Shown: positions 24,741 to 33,447 of the stretch, piece by piece
How the letters are laid out: each line of letters begins with the position of its first letter
How positions within the stretch are numbered: position 1 is the first letter of the stretch
Position numbers and translations under genes: made by a program
DNA from: an uncultured Bacteroidales bacterium
GTDB lineage: Bacteria > Bacteroidota > Bacteroidia > Bacteroidales > Bacteroidaceae
Assembly: GCA_937898885.1 (NCBI GenBank)
Contig: CALDKD010000002.1
Coordinates: forward strand, 1 to 51,051
Direction of reading: 5' to 3'
DNA length: 51,051 nt
Notes under the pieces: model-generated
The model's input: only the letters and a program-made list of their open reading frames with translations
The model's database searches: none
Told to the model about the DNA's origin: nothing

Positions 24741-26338
24741 TTCAGTATCTCCTTACGCATCTCCTCGGTGAAGTGTGACTCAATCTTGGGCTTGAACGCA
24801 TTCACATAGGGCAAAGTCTCTTGGAACCTCATGACCTGGCCGCTTTCTTTATATAGAATTAATAGAAGGTATAGCGGATACAGGCGGTTCGGCAACATAG
24901 TGTGTGCGTGTAGAAAGCTTTCCTCTGCCTTGGAGTAGTTTTTTAATGCCTGCTGGTTCTGCCCGATCAGATTCCAGAACATAGGATCGCAACTGATAGC
25001 GGCTCCGATGTGTAGTATTGAATCGCTAAGCCGGTATTCTCCTGTCTTGAGCAATGCCCTGCCGTATTGGAATAGAAATTTGTGGTTACTGCTGAGATAC
25101 GGCAATAGCTCCGCATATCTTCTCACCGTCATATCATATCTATCCTGCTTGTATAACACCTCCGCCTTGTGCCATTCCGATTCAGCCTTCTTTATTGGGA
25201 TGAGCTTGTTTGTTGTTATGGCAAAGCAGACAATTGCCAATGCAAATAGGTGCTTTCGGATATTTGAATTATTCCAGTTAATGTCACTGTTACAGATAGA
25301 AAGGAGCAATGGCGCCATTATTTGAAATGCTTTTATCTCGTGCGGATAAGAGAACAAGGCAAAGACACTTAACGCAAACAGTCCATACCCGGCGGGTGAG
25401 GCTTTCCTGATTCCTGCTATAATTGTCGTCGCAATGGCAAACAGAGAAATAAGCATTGCGGGAATTCCGTATTCCACGCCCACGGCAAGAAATGTGTTGA
25501 ATGCGTATTCCGGACTGTCCGCCAACATCCTCTCGCGCTCAGTATATTTACCTTTGCTGAAGTACCTGCTCTGAGCCTCTCCGTATGCCGTTGTGTATCT
25601 GCCCGGTCCGAATCCAGCCAGAGGCCTGTGACTCATTGCCTGTATGCTGATTTTCCCCATAAACAGGCGTCCGTCTGCGGAGTCTTTTTTCTGATGGTAG
25701 GCGAAAAGACCTGCCGCCACCACTAACACGGACATAATGATGGCTATAGAAAGGAAATGTGTCCTCTTTGCGTATCTCTTGCGGATTGTCTTTCGGATTC
25801 TGTAACTGAAAGTGACCATTGCGGCTATACCCGCAGCCAGTGCGAGCATTCCCGCCCGGCTCATTGTGGCCGGCAGCATGATGATTGATGATGCCGTAGC
25901 GACGTAAACTGGAATTCTGAGGTGCCGCAGACGTTGGCTTTGATTTGATCTCTCGTTGATAATCCAGCTGATTAGAATTACGGATGATACTGCTAGAAAT
26001 CCTCCATACGGTCCGGGGTTCTGAAATGTGCCTGTGCATTGGCCTATTCCGTGTGCCGATATCCGCTTTCCTGTAAGCTGAAGCATTCCTAATGCCACCT
26101 GGAAAAGGCAGATGCCGCATAACGGGATAATTGGTATAGCTTCAGTTTTACGTAGCCTGTCTCTGCCGGCAATAATCCCAACGGCAAGATATAACACAAT
26201 GCTCTGTAGAATAAGATGCGCTTCCTGCAGCGCGCAGGTCTCGTGACGGTGTGCCAGACAGCTTGCCAATATGATGCCGGTGAGTGATATTAGCGATATC
26301 CCGGCCAGGCGGCTTAGTGTATTAGAACTGGTTTCCAT
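24713..26338 (-). CDS. O-antigen-ligase-like (Wzy_C) membrane protein with C-terminal TPRs
   Basis: A 541-aa inner-membrane protein with about ten hydrophobic helices in the first 390 residues. A large polar loop contains GFGPGRYTTAYGEAQSRYF, typical of WaaL/PglL-type ligases, and TMSRAGMLALAAG precedes it. The C-terminal 160 residues are helical TPR-like repeats (KAEVLYKQDRYDMTVRRYAELL, ALKNYSKAEESFLHAHTMLP). Such enzymes move lipid-linked glycans to lipid A or protein. No glycan locus is nearby, so the substrate is open. I chose the ATG at 26338; an upstream TTG at 26350 falls in the U-tract of a hairpin. Convergent 28-nt overlap with the patatin gene. Confidence 0.8.
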   Translation of the reverse strand: METSSNTLSRLAGISLISLTGIILASCLAHRHETCALQEAHLILQSIVLYLAVGIIAGRDRLRKTEAIPIIPLCGICLFQVALGMLQLTGKRISAHGIGQCTGTFQNPGPYGGFLAVSSVILISWIINERSNQSQRLRHLRIPVYVATASSIIMLPATMSRAGMLALAAGIAAMVTFSYRIRKTIRKRYAKRTHFLSIAIIMSVLVVAAGLFAYHQKKDSADGRLFMGKISIQAMSHRPLAGFGPGRYTTAYGEAQSRYFSKGKYTERERMLADSPEYAFNTFLAVGVEYGIPAMLISLFAIATTIIAGIRKASPAGYGLFALSVFALFSYPHEIKAFQIMAPLLLSICNSDINWNNSNIRKHLFALAIVCFAITTNKLIPIKKAESEWHKAEVLYKQDRYDMTVRRYAELLPYLSSNHKFLFQYGRALLKTGEYRLSDSILHIGAAISCDPMFWNLIGQNQQALKNYSKAEESFLHAHTMLPNRLYPLYLLLILYKESGQVMRFQETLPYVNAFKPKIESHFTEEMRKEILNQKSNPAER

Positions 26339-26350
26339 AATATTAAACAA

Positions 26351-26384
26351 GGAGTATTTTCCGCCTTTCGACGGAGAATACTCC
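26351..26384 (-). terminator. Strong hairpin: hsp20 terminator or leader attenuator
   Basis: A 13-bp stem (26351-26363 with 26372-26384, one G-T pair) and an 8-nt loop. On the minus strand it is followed by TTGTTTAATATT. It lies 72 nt past the hsp20 stop and 12 nt before the ATG of the O-antigen-ligase-like gene. It also lies downstream of a good promoter at 26399-26430, so transcripts of that gene would carry it in their leader. Confidence 0.7.
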
Positions 26385-26398
26385 CATTAAATTTTACG

Positions 26399-26430
26399 CA
26401 AAGATATATTCAGTCAGCCGGAATTGCAAA
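26399..26430 (-). promoter_or_regulatory. Promoter of the O-antigen-ligase-like gene
   Basis: On the minus strand TATCTTTG (complement of 26399-26406) fits TAnnTTTG, and TTTG at 26427-26430 is the -33 box with a 20-bp spacer. Transcription would start near 26392, so the hairpin at 26351-26384 is within the leader. Confidence 0.6.
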
Positions 26431-26455
26431 TGTGCCGGCGGATTTCTTTGTGTTG

Positions 26456-26884
26456 TCAGTCAATTTCTATCTTGCGTGTGGCGGGTACCCTGACGGTCTC
26501 CTCTTTCTTTGGAAGTGTTATGCGGAGAACGCCGTTTGTCATCTGTGCCGAGATACTCTCCTTGTCAATGTCTTCCGGAAGGGTGAATGCCTGACGGTAA
26601 GATGAGTATGAGAACTCCCTGCGCAGATAGTTCCTTTTCTCTTTCTCCTCGCCCTCGTTCTTCCTCTCCAATGTTATGAGAAGCTCGTCGTCGTTCTCTA
26701 CCTGAATGCTAAGGTCCTCCTTGTTCATACCTGGTGCGGCTACCTCAATCTCGAAGTTGCCCTCGTTCTCAAGAATGTTTACCGCCGGTGATGCGAACTG
26801 TCTTGCAGGCGCAATCACAGCATTGTCGAAGAAATCGCCGAACAGTGATGGGAACCAGTTGTTTGTTGCTCTACGTACTAACAT
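26456..26884 (-). CDS. Hsp20 / alpha-crystallin small heat-shock protein
   Basis: A 142-aa ATP-independent holdase chaperone that forms oligomers and keeps unfolded proteins soluble. The alpha-crystallin domain runs from about residue 35 to 130: NFEIEVAAPGMNKEDLSIQV, then LRREFSYSSYRQAFTLPEDI and the conserved GVLRITLPKKE near the end, with a short C-terminal extension (RKIEID). The start at 26884 is set by a strong Shine-Dalgarno (AGGAGGT) 7 nt upstream and by the usual MLVRRATNNWFPSLF beginning; the longer frame from 26920 crosses that site. It appears monocistronic. No HrcA/CIRCE palindrome is visible upstream. Confidence 0.95.
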   Translation of the reverse strand: MLVRRATNNWFPSLFGDFFDNAVIAPARQFASPAVNILENEGNFEIEVAAPGMNKEDLSIQVENDDELLITLERKNEGEEKEKRNYLRREFSYSSYRQAFTLPEDIDKESISAQMTNGVLRITLPKKEETVRVPATRKIEID

Positions 26885-26891
26885 AATTATT

Positions 26892-26898
26892 ACCTCCT
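26892..26898 (-). promoter_or_regulatory. Strong Shine-Dalgarno of hsp20
   Basis: AGGAGGT on the minus strand, 7 nt before the ATG at 26884. Unlike almost every other gene here, hsp20 has a near-perfect anti-SD match, which fixes its start and suggests high or stress-responsive translation. No promoter matching TAnnTTTG was found upstream (26899-27030). Confidence 0.75.
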
Positions 26899-27171
26899 TT
26901 ACTTTAAGATTCTGTTTCAAATTATTGATTCTCTCCCGAGGTCTCCCCGCGCGCCAGGTGGCCTCACTGTATTATTCTCAAAAGCGATGCCGGATAAGAG
27001 AAAATGTTGTATTGGCAGCGAAAACAAGCGCATAATGACAAACTGACATATACTTTTAATACAATACTGACAAAACGGCTTGATTTTCTGTGCTTAAATC
27101 AGGCGGATTATCCAGAAATGACTATCTTCGCACTTTTAGAATACATTATTGACCGCTTATTTGTAACAGTT

Positions 27172-27654
27172 ATGTCGATTCTTGAGATTTTAGCCCTGGC
27201 CGCAGGTATTCTGGGCATAGTAGGCAGTATAGTGCCCGGTCTTCCTGGTCCTCCCGTAAGCTGGGTGGGCTTGCTGCTTGTCTTTATCAATAAAAGCGAT
27301 GGCGGACACCCTGTTACGGTTGCCGCCCTGCTGGTGTGGCTGGCCATAATGGTTGTGGTTACAATTTTGGATTACATTGTTCCGGCCAAGTTTACGCGTA
27401 TGACCGGCGGCACCAAAGCCGCCAGCAGGGGAGCGCTCCTGGGGCTGGTTGTAGGCCTGCTTCTGCCTCCGTTGGGTATGATTGTGGGAAGCCTTCTGGG
27501 AGCATTCCTCGCAGAGCTGTTCTCGGCCGATAAGGATATCTGGGGCTCGGCAAAAGCCTCTCTGGGCGCATTCCTTGGCTTCTTGTTCGGCACCGGAATG
27601 AAACTGGTGGCCTCGGGAATGATGATGTACTACATCGTTGTGGCTATCTGGTGA
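27172..27654 (+). CDS. DUF456 family membrane protein
   Basis: A 160-aa small integral membrane protein, mostly glycine- and hydrophobic-rich. It contains SIVPGLPGPPVSWVGLLLVFI near the N-terminus, a central helix around VVVTILDYIVPAKFTRMTGG and two tandem glycine-zipper-like stretches (GALLGLVVGLLLPPLGMIVGSLLGAFLAEL and the following SLGAFLGFLFGTGMKLV). This is the DUF456 pattern; function unknown. I start it at the ATG at 27172 (MSILEILALAAG); the frame is open from 27004 but that extension is polar and unlike the family. Its 3' end overlaps the convergent tetR gene by 25 nt. Confidence 0.85.
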   Translation: MSILEILALAAGILGIVGSIVPGLPGPPVSWVGLLLVFINKSDGGHPVTVAALLVWLAIMVVVTILDYIVPAKFTRMTGGTKAASRGALLGLVVGLLLPPLGMIVGSLLGAFLAELFSADKDIWGSAKASLGAFLGFLFGTGMKLVASGMMMYYIVVAIW

Positions 27655-28310
27655 GTATCGGACTCACCAGAGAAACAGTGGGGATTTTCTGCGTCTCGCG
27701 GCAAGGCTGCCAGGGTATATCTGGCACGGATGAGGGTTTCTATTTCTTTCTTGCGTCGCGAGAGATAATCATCAATTCTATCCGCACTCATACCGCATAC
27801 ATTCTCTAGCGTAGGGATGAGCAGGAACGGAGAGACCACCAGATATATCAGATTCTCCAGCAGACCCTTCATTGATGTCTCAGATATGGCTCCCGCCTCA
27901 ATCTGTGCGGCAAGACGGCTTGAATGATTCTCCAACAGTGATCTCACCGACGTCTCCACGGGAGTGCGATATCTCTCAAGCAACTCGGGAGCGCTGCGCG
28001 CGACATCCTGGATCAGAAAAGGAAATTTCCTGTCGTCATTGAGCACATCGAAGATAGAATCAGCTGCATCCACTGCAGTCTGGATAAAATCGGCGTTTTC
28101 CTTCATTATGGACCTCAGTCTCTCAATGAAGGTATATGTGTGGCTGTCAAGGATTTTCAGGAACAGCTGTTCCTTGGAACGGAAATAATAATTCACCATT
28201 GCGTGCGTGACACCTGCGCGTCTGGCGACTGTCACCATAGAAGTTCCGTTATACCCGTTGCGATAGAACTCATCTTCGGCAGCAATCAGTATTTCCTCTA
28301 CTTTTGTCAT
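27630..28310 (-). CDS. TetR/AcrR family transcriptional regulator
   Basis: A 226-aa DNA-binding repressor. The N-terminal helix-turn-helix is clear: ILIAAEDEFYRNGYNGTSMV, then TVARRAGVTHAMVNYYFRSKEQLF (about residues 26-50), followed by an all-helical ligand domain. It lies divergent from the TolC-HlyD-ABC operon that starts 198 bp away, the classic position of a local efflux repressor. A 14-bp palindrome near the operon's transcription start (28475-28488) is a candidate target. The inducer is unknown. I saw no good -7/-33 pair for tetR itself. Confidence 0.92.
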   Translation of the reverse strand: MTKVEEILIAAEDEFYRNGYNGTSMVTVARRAGVTHAMVNYYFRSKEQLFLKILDSHTYTFIERLRSIMKENADFIQTAVDAADSIFDVLNDDRKFPFLIQDVARSAPELLERYRTPVETSVRSLLENHSSRLAAQIEAGAISETSMKGLLENLIYLVVSPFLLIPTLENVCGMSADRIDDYLSRRKKEIETLIRARYTLAALPRDAENPHCFSGESDTHQIATTM

Positions 28311-28434
28311 ATTCTTTATTTCAGTCTCCGATTATTATAAAGACAATTTTAATAGAACCTGTCTCTGGCTTTCCGAATAAGGCACGGGGCCGGCATTTAT
28401 CGGGTTCCAATTTTACGGCAAGTTATAAATAATA

Positions 28435-28467
28435 TTTGGAAAAATCATATTCTAATTATATTTTTGC
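28435..28467 (+). promoter_or_regulatory. Promoter of the ABC efflux operon
   Basis: TATTTTTG at 28460-28467 fits TAnnTTTG, with TTTG at 28435-28438 and a 21-bp spacer. The predicted start near 28474 coincides with the palindrome at 28475-28488. Confidence 0.6.
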
Positions 28468-28474
28468 GGTTATT

Positions 28475-28488
28475 AACAGCGTTGTTAG
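28475..28488. promoter_or_regulatory. Candidate TetR operator palindrome
   Basis: TAACA-GCGT-TGTTA, 5-bp perfect arms around a 4-bp centre, at the expected transcription start of the efflux operon. Binding by the divergently encoded TetR protein would block initiation. The arms are short, so this is a position-supported guess. Confidence 0.4.
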
Positions 28489-28507
28489 ACATACAAGTTA
28501 ATTTCTT

Positions 28508-29785
28508 ATGAATAAACTCAGGATTATGCCTCTGGCAATAGCCTTATCTTGCATCTGTCAATCTGCATATTGCCAGAAAGACCTTGATGAATGTGTCCGT
28601 CTGGCCTATCAGAATTATCCCCAGATAAAGGAATACGGTCTGATTGAGGCTTCGAGGAAATATGACATCAGGAATGCCGCTGTCGCCTGGGCGCCACAAC
28701 TCAGTGTCTCGGGCAAGGCCAGTTGGCAGTCAGCCGTAGTGGAAATGCCTTGGGACATTCCGGGGATGGAACTTGATATCCCCCACACACAATATGGCGT
28801 GACAGCGGACATCACGCAACAGATTTGGGACGGAGGTGCAAGCGGCATCAAGAAGAAACTCATAGGCGCAGAAGCTGAAGTCAGCAGCAGACAGTTGGAG
28901 GTCAATCTGTATTCCATCCGCAACAGGGTACAGAATATCTATCTGGGCATAAAACTGATAGAGAAGCAACTGGAGCTCAATAAACTTCTTATGGAGAGTC
29001 TTGAAAGGACGCGTGGTGAGATAGAGTCAATGGTGGAGAACGGTGTTGCCTACGGTTCTGACCTGGACCAAATCAAAGTCAGCCTGTTGTCCTGCGAGCA
29101 GCAACAGAAAGGGCTTGAGACAGACCGTGATGCGTATGTCAGGATGCTCGGCATCCTGACCGGAAACGCTATGGAAGGCGAGACCTTCAAGGATCCTGAG
29201 GTCATATTGACAGGAAGTCTCGATATCAATCGTCCCGAACTGGATCTGTACGATGCCCAGTCAAAACAGATAGAACTGCGACAGAAGCAATTGAATGTGA
29301 ACATTTCGCCTAAGTTGAACCTGAACGTCCAGGCCGGATATGCCCGCCCTGGACTCAATATGTTGTCAGGCAAATTCGATCCTTATGTCGTTGCCGGTCT
29401 GAAGCTGCAGTGGAATTTAGGAGGTATTTATACCCTGAAGAACGACAGACGCAAGAATGAGCTGGACGCATCAAGGCTTGATAATCAGAGGAGGAGTTTC
29501 CTGATGAACACTTCCATCGAGGCTGTGGAAAAGGAGTGCGAGATGCGCAAGGCTGCCGACATTATGGAAAAAGACGATGAGATCATCAGTCTGCGTCAGA
29601 GCATTCGCGTCTCAGCGGAAAACCAATACAGGGAGGGCATCATCAAGATGAATGACTATCTGAGTCTGCTTGATGATGAATACAGGGCTCGTCTGGATTC
29701 AAGCATCCACTACATTCAATATATAATGGCAGTTTATGACCTTCAGAACACTTTGGGACAATCAAGTAAATCAACAGAACAATGA
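28508..29785 (+). CDS. TolC-family outer membrane channel of the ABC exporter
   Basis: A 425-aa outer-membrane efflux protein, first gene of the six-gene operon. It has a signal peptide (MNKLRIMPLAIALSCICQSAYC) and two helical efflux repeats. The first begins LDECVRLAYQNYPQIKEYGL; the second contains AENQYREGIIKMNDYLSLLD, a typical TolC equatorial/helical segment. It is clearly different from the TolC-like protein of the RND operon. Its stop overlaps the start of the HlyD-like gene (ATGA), so the two are translationally coupled. It should supply the outer-membrane exit for the two-permease ABC transporter downstream. Confidence 0.92.
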   Translation: MNKLRIMPLAIALSCICQSAYCQKDLDECVRLAYQNYPQIKEYGLIEASRKYDIRNAAVAWAPQLSVSGKASWQSAVVEMPWDIPGMELDIPHTQYGVTADITQQIWDGGASGIKKKLIGAEAEVSSRQLEVNLYSIRNRVQNIYLGIKLIEKQLELNKLLMESLERTRGEIESMVENGVAYGSDLDQIKVSLLSCEQQQKGLETDRDAYVRMLGILTGNAMEGETFKDPEVILTGSLDINRPELDLYDAQSKQIELRQKQLNVNISPKLNLNVQAGYARPGLNMLSGKFDPYVVAGLKLQWNLGGIYTLKNDRRKNELDASRLDNQRRSFLMNTSIEAVEKECEMRKAADIMEKDDEIISLRQSIRVSAENQYREGIIKMNDYLSLLDDEYRARLDSSIHYIQYIMAVYDLQNTLGQSSKSTEQ

Positions 29786-30678
29786 AAAGATATATCTTAC
29801 CGGCATTGGCCATATTCACGGCGGCAGGAGTCCAGTCCTGCAAAAATGAGATTCCGTTTGATGCCTGCGGGCAGATTGAGGCCACCCAGGTGACCGTATC
29901 CGCCGAGGTAAACGGAAAAATCCTTGACCTGACCATTATGGAAGGGGACAAAGTACAGGAAGGTGAGCTTGTCGGGGCGATTGATTCCGTGCAGCTAGTC
30001 CTTCAGATAAAGGAACTCAGACAAAGGATAGAGGGCTCTGCCTCACGGATGGTTGATATCAAACGACAGTCCGAACCGAATGTCCATCAATTGGAAAGTC
30101 TGAAAAAAGACCTGGAGCGTTACAGCAATCTTCTGGAGAAGAATGCGGCGACGAAGAAGCAGGTGGATGACATCGTTGACAAGATAAAAATCCTTGAGGC
30201 CCAGATGAATGCCCAGAAACAGAGTTGGGAGAGAGGCAATTCGAATATCAATTCCGAAATGAGCGTATATGAGATACAGCTTGCGGAGAAGGAAGACCAA
30301 TTGGCCAAATGCAGGATCAAGGCACCTGTTAGCGGGACCGTCCTTACCAAATATGCGGAAAAGGGCGAGAGCGTGACAAATGGTAAGGCTCTTTTCAAGC
30401 TTGCGGATCTTGACAATGTATTCGTACGCGCCTACTTCACGACTGAACAGCTTGCAGGGTTAAAACTGGGTGATACCGTCACTGTCATACCGGATGACGG
30501 CACATCGTCCCCGAAAGAATACAAGGGACACATCACATCCATTTCCAGTCAGGCGGAATTCACTCCGAAGAACATCCAGACAAGGGATGAGCGGGCCGAT
30601 ATGGTATATGCGGTTAAGGTGGCAGTTCCTAATGACGGCTCGCTCCGTCTGGGAATGTATGCTTATGTCAGAAAATGA
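29782..30678 (+). CDS. HlyD-family periplasmic adaptor lipoprotein
   Basis: A 298-aa membrane fusion protein of the YbhG type. The signal ends in a lipobox-like VQSC, so it may be lipidated. A lipoyl half-motif (CGQIEATQVTVSAEVNGKI, MEGDKVQEGELVGAID) is followed by a long coiled-coil hairpin (about 75-170) rich in Lys/Glu/Gln. The second lipoyl half (CRIKAPVSGTVLTKYAEKGE) and a beta-barrel domain (LKLGDTVTVIPDDG) follow. It bridges the inner-membrane ABC permeases and the TolC protein. ATGA overlaps link it to the genes on both sides. Confidence 0.93.
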   Translation: MKRYILPALAIFTAAGVQSCKNEIPFDACGQIEATQVTVSAEVNGKILDLTIMEGDKVQEGELVGAIDSVQLVLQIKELRQRIEGSASRMVDIKRQSEPNVHQLESLKKDLERYSNLLEKNAATKKQVDDIVDKIKILEAQMNAQKQSWERGNSNINSEMSVYEIQLAEKEDQLAKCRIKAPVSGTVLTKYAEKGESVTNGKALFKLADLDNVFVRAYFTTEQLAGLKLGDTVTVIPDDGTSSPKEYKGHITSISSQAEFTPKNIQTRDERADMVYAVKVAVPNDGSLRLGMYAYVRK

Positions 30679-31589
30679 TGAGTGAGCAGACGGCGATAAG
30701 GATTGAGGGGGTCAGCAAGTCTTACAAGGACATCAAGGCATTGAAAGACATTGACCTGGAAGTCAGACGCGGAGAAATATTCGGCCTGATAGGGCCGGAT
30801 GGTGCCGGGAAGACATCTCTTTTCCGCATTCTCACCACCCTGTCCCTGGCGGACTCGGGCAAGGCGGCGGTTGAGGGGAAGGACGTAGTGGCTGATTATG
30901 AGCAGATCCGTCGCACGATAGGGTATATGCCTGGACATTTCGCATTGTATCAGGACCTCAGCGTGGAGGAAAACCTTAAATTCTATGCGACAGTCTTCGG
31001 CACTACGGTGGAGGAAAACTATGACACTATCAAGGATATATATTCCCAGATAGAGATGTTCAAGGACAGGAGGGCAAGGGATCTTTCAGGAGGAATGAAG
31101 CAGAAGCTCGCCTTGTGCTGCGCCCTTGTCCACAAACCGGAAGTCCTGTTCCTTGATGAGCCCACGACAGGGGTAGATGCGGTGAGCAGGAAGGAATTCT
31201 GGGCAATGCTGGCAAGGATAAAGGACTCAGGGGTGACAATATTCGTTTCCACTCCATATATGGATGAGGCCGGTCTATGCGACCACATCGCATTGATATT
31301 GGACGGCAGGATAATAGACAAGGGTACTCCGGATGAAATCAAGGCGCGCTACCCGCATAGGCTGTTTGCGGTGAGAGGGGAGAATATGTTCAAGATACTG
31401 GGGATATTGAGGCCGATGGAAGGCGTGATTCTCTGCAGCTCATTCGGTTGTGAGTGTCACGTCGCTGTAGCTGATGACGGGCCGGACGTGACCGCACTCC
31501 TGTCGGCATTGGAAGACGCCGGGATGAAAGGCTGCAGCGTGGAAGAGATAACTGCCGGCATTGAAGACTGTTTCATCGGATTGTCATAA
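30675..31589 (+). CDS. ABC transporter ATP-binding protein (YbhF N-half type)
   Basis: A 304-aa cytoplasmic ATPase that drives export. Walker A is GPDGAGKTS near residue 42, with Asp where most ATPases have Asn, as in the N-terminal half of YbhF. The signature is LSGGMKQKL (about 137), Walker B is VLFLDEPTTGVD (about 157) and the H-loop region reads TIFVSTPYMDEA, with Pro where His is usual. The last 80 residues are an extra beta-rich region (LFAVRGENMFKILGILRP). In E. coli the two ATPase halves are fused as YbhF; here they are separate genes, this one and the next. Confidence 0.93.
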   Translation: MMSEQTAIRIEGVSKSYKDIKALKDIDLEVRRGEIFGLIGPDGAGKTSLFRILTTLSLADSGKAAVEGKDVVADYEQIRRTIGYMPGHFALYQDLSVEENLKFYATVFGTTVEENYDTIKDIYSQIEMFKDRRARDLSGGMKQKLALCCALVHKPEVLFLDEPTTGVDAVSRKEFWAMLARIKDSGVTIFVSTPYMDEAGLCDHIALILDGRIIDKGTPDEIKARYPHRLFAVRGENMFKILGILRPMEGVILCSSFGCECHVAVADDGPDVTALLSALEDAGMKGCSVEEITAGIEDCFIGLS

Positions 31590-31591
31590 TT

Positions 31592-32335
31592 ATGGATATT
31601 GGAGTAAAGACTGTCGTAATCAAGAATCTGGTCAAGCGTTTTGGCGATTTCACCGCGGTTGACAATATCTCCTTTGAAGTCAGCAGAGGAGAGATTTTCG
31701 GCTTTCTCGGGGCCAACGGGGCCGGAAAGACCACAGCCATCCGCATTCTTTGCGGCTTGAGCAAGCCTACACACGGAGAAGGGACTGTGGCTGGTTTCGA
31801 CATTAACCGGAAGCAGGAAAGCATAAAAAAGCATATAGGCTATATGAGTCAGAAATTCTCCCTGTATCAGGACCTGAGAGTATGGGAGAATATAGAGCTT
31901 TTCGGCGGGATTTACGGGCTGAATGATAAGCAGATTGCGGAAAAGACCGACAAGATGCTGAAAGCGCTCTCAATGGAGAATGCCAGAGAAATGTTCGTGA
32001 GGGATATGCCTCTGGGATGGAAACAGAAGCTGGCATTCAGCATTGCAATGGTCCACGATCCGGAGATAGTATTCCTGGACGAGCCTACAGGAGGCGTTGA
32101 CCCTGTGACAAGGCGGAGTTTCTGGGAACTGATTTATGAGGCCTCCTCCAAGGGAGTCACCGTATTCGTGACTACCCATTATATGGATGAGGCGGAATAT
32201 TGCGACCGCGTATCCGTAATGGTGGACGGGAGGATTGAAGCCCTTGACTCTCCCGCCCGTCTCAAGGAAAAATACAATGCCGGAAATATGGATGAGGTAT
32301 TCACAAAAATAGCGGGAAGGGCGGAAAGACAATAA
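31592..32335 (+). CDS. ABC transporter ATP-binding protein (YbhF C-half type)
   Basis: A 247-aa ATPase, second of the pair. Walker A GANGAGKTT is near residue 40, Walker B IVFLDEPTGGVD near 160, and the H-loop TTHYMDEAEYCDR is intact. The ABC signature is degenerate: MPLGWKQKL instead of LSGGQ-R-x, a substitution also usual in YbhF C-terminal domains. Together the two ATPases would give one canonical signature (on the first) and one intact switch His (on the second), suggesting an asymmetric ATPase pair. It begins 2 nt after the previous stop, and its stop overlaps the next start (TAATG). Confidence 0.92.
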   Translation: MDIGVKTVVIKNLVKRFGDFTAVDNISFEVSRGEIFGFLGANGAGKTTAIRILCGLSKPTHGEGTVAGFDINRKQESIKKHIGYMSQKFSLYQDLRVWENIELFGGIYGLNDKQIAEKTDKMLKALSMENAREMFVRDMPLGWKQKLAFSIAMVHDPEIVFLDEPTGGVDPVTRRSFWELIYEASSKGVTVFVTTHYMDEAEYCDRVSVMVDGRIEALDSPARLKEKYNAGNMDEVFTKIAGRAERQ

Positions 32336-33444
32336 TGACCGAGATTGCAGCGTTCATACAGAAGGAATTCTGGCACATTTTCAGGGACAGACGCACAATT
32401 CTGATTGTCCTGGTGATGCCCGTGCTACAGATTGTCCTATTCGGCTTCGCCATCAGCACGGAGGTGCACAATGCCATCGTGGATATAGTGGGTGACATCT
32501 CGGACCCGGTAGTACAGAGGGTCATCAATAGGATAAACAGCAATGAATATATGGAGATCGGGCAGATTTCCGACAATCTTCGGGATGTTGAGGTCAGGAT
32601 AAGAAAGGGCAAGGCAATCGCGGCCTTAGCCTTCAGCGACGACTTCGACAAGACCATCACCAATGAAGGGAAAGCCTCCGTCGCAATAATAAATGATGGA
32701 GCGGACCCGAATTCAGCGCAGATAGTATCAAGCTACATCAAGGGGGTGATTTCCGCCGAGCAGCTTGAGATAAGTACTTCCATGACAGAGAGCGGCGGAG
32801 CGTCAATGAGGCCCAATGTACAATTGATGTACAACCCGGCGATGAATTCCTCATACAACTTCGTCCCCGGGGTTATGGGACTCATCCTGATGCTGATATG
32901 CTCCATGATGACGGCTGTCTCCATCGTGAAGGAAAAGGAACTGGGGACGCTTGAGCTCGTGCTGGTATCTCCGGTGAGACCGTTCTGGATTATTCTGAGC
33001 AAGATGGTTCCATATCTGTTGCTTTCAATAATTAATTTCATCACAGTGCTCCTGCTGGCGGTATTCGTAATGGACGTTCCCGTGAACGGAAGCATCGCCC
33101 TCCTGTCGATGGTAGCTCTGATTTTTGTCGGCTCATCGCTCGGTCTGGGACTTCTCGTATCAGTGATCTCATCCACGCAGCAGACAGCGCTTCTCCTGTG
33201 CGGAATGGGACTCACGATGCCGACTATGATGCTTTCCGGACTCATCTTCCCGTGCGAGAGTATGCCATTCGCACTCCAGCTGGTGTCCGACATATTGCCG
33301 GCGAAATGGTTCATCATTATGGTGAAGAAGATAATGATTCAGGGGGCCGGTATAACTTCCATATATAAGGAGCTCGCGATTTTGACCGGAATGATGGTAT
33401 TCCTGTTGTGGTTCAGCATAAAGAAATTCAAGACCAGACTGTAG
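32335..33444 (+). CDS. ABC-2 type transporter permease (YbhS/YbhR-like), first
   Basis: A 369-aa inner-membrane permease. It begins EIAAFIQKEFWHIFRDRRTI and then TM1 (LIVLVMPVLQIVLFGFAIST). A large periplasmic domain follows (about 45-175), then five or so helices from about 180, with the conserved VKEKELGTLELVLVSPVRPF segment. It pairs with the next gene, of equal length, as the membrane half of the exporter. ABC-2 permeases of this type export drugs or lipids with an HlyD adaptor; substrate is not predictable. Confidence 0.93.
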   Translation: MTEIAAFIQKEFWHIFRDRRTILIVLVMPVLQIVLFGFAISTEVHNAIVDIVGDISDPVVQRVINRINSNEYMEIGQISDNLRDVEVRIRKGKAIAALAFSDDFDKTITNEGKASVAIINDGADPNSAQIVSSYIKGVISAEQLEISTSMTESGGASMRPNVQLMYNPAMNSSYNFVPGVMGLILMLICSMMTAVSIVKEKELGTLELVLVSPVRPFWIILSKMVPYLLLSIINFITVLLLAVFVMDVPVNGSIALLSMVALIFVGSSLGLGLLVSVISSTQQTALLLCGMGLTMPTMMLSGLIFPCESMPFALQLVSDILPAKWFIIMVKKIMIQGAGITSIYKELAILTGMMVFLLWFSIKKFKTRL

Positions 33445-33447
33445 CAT

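Noticed and set aside
26339..26350. TTG start for the O-antigen-ligase-like protein
   Set aside because: These bases are the U-rich tail of a hairpin; the ATG at 26338 is adequate.
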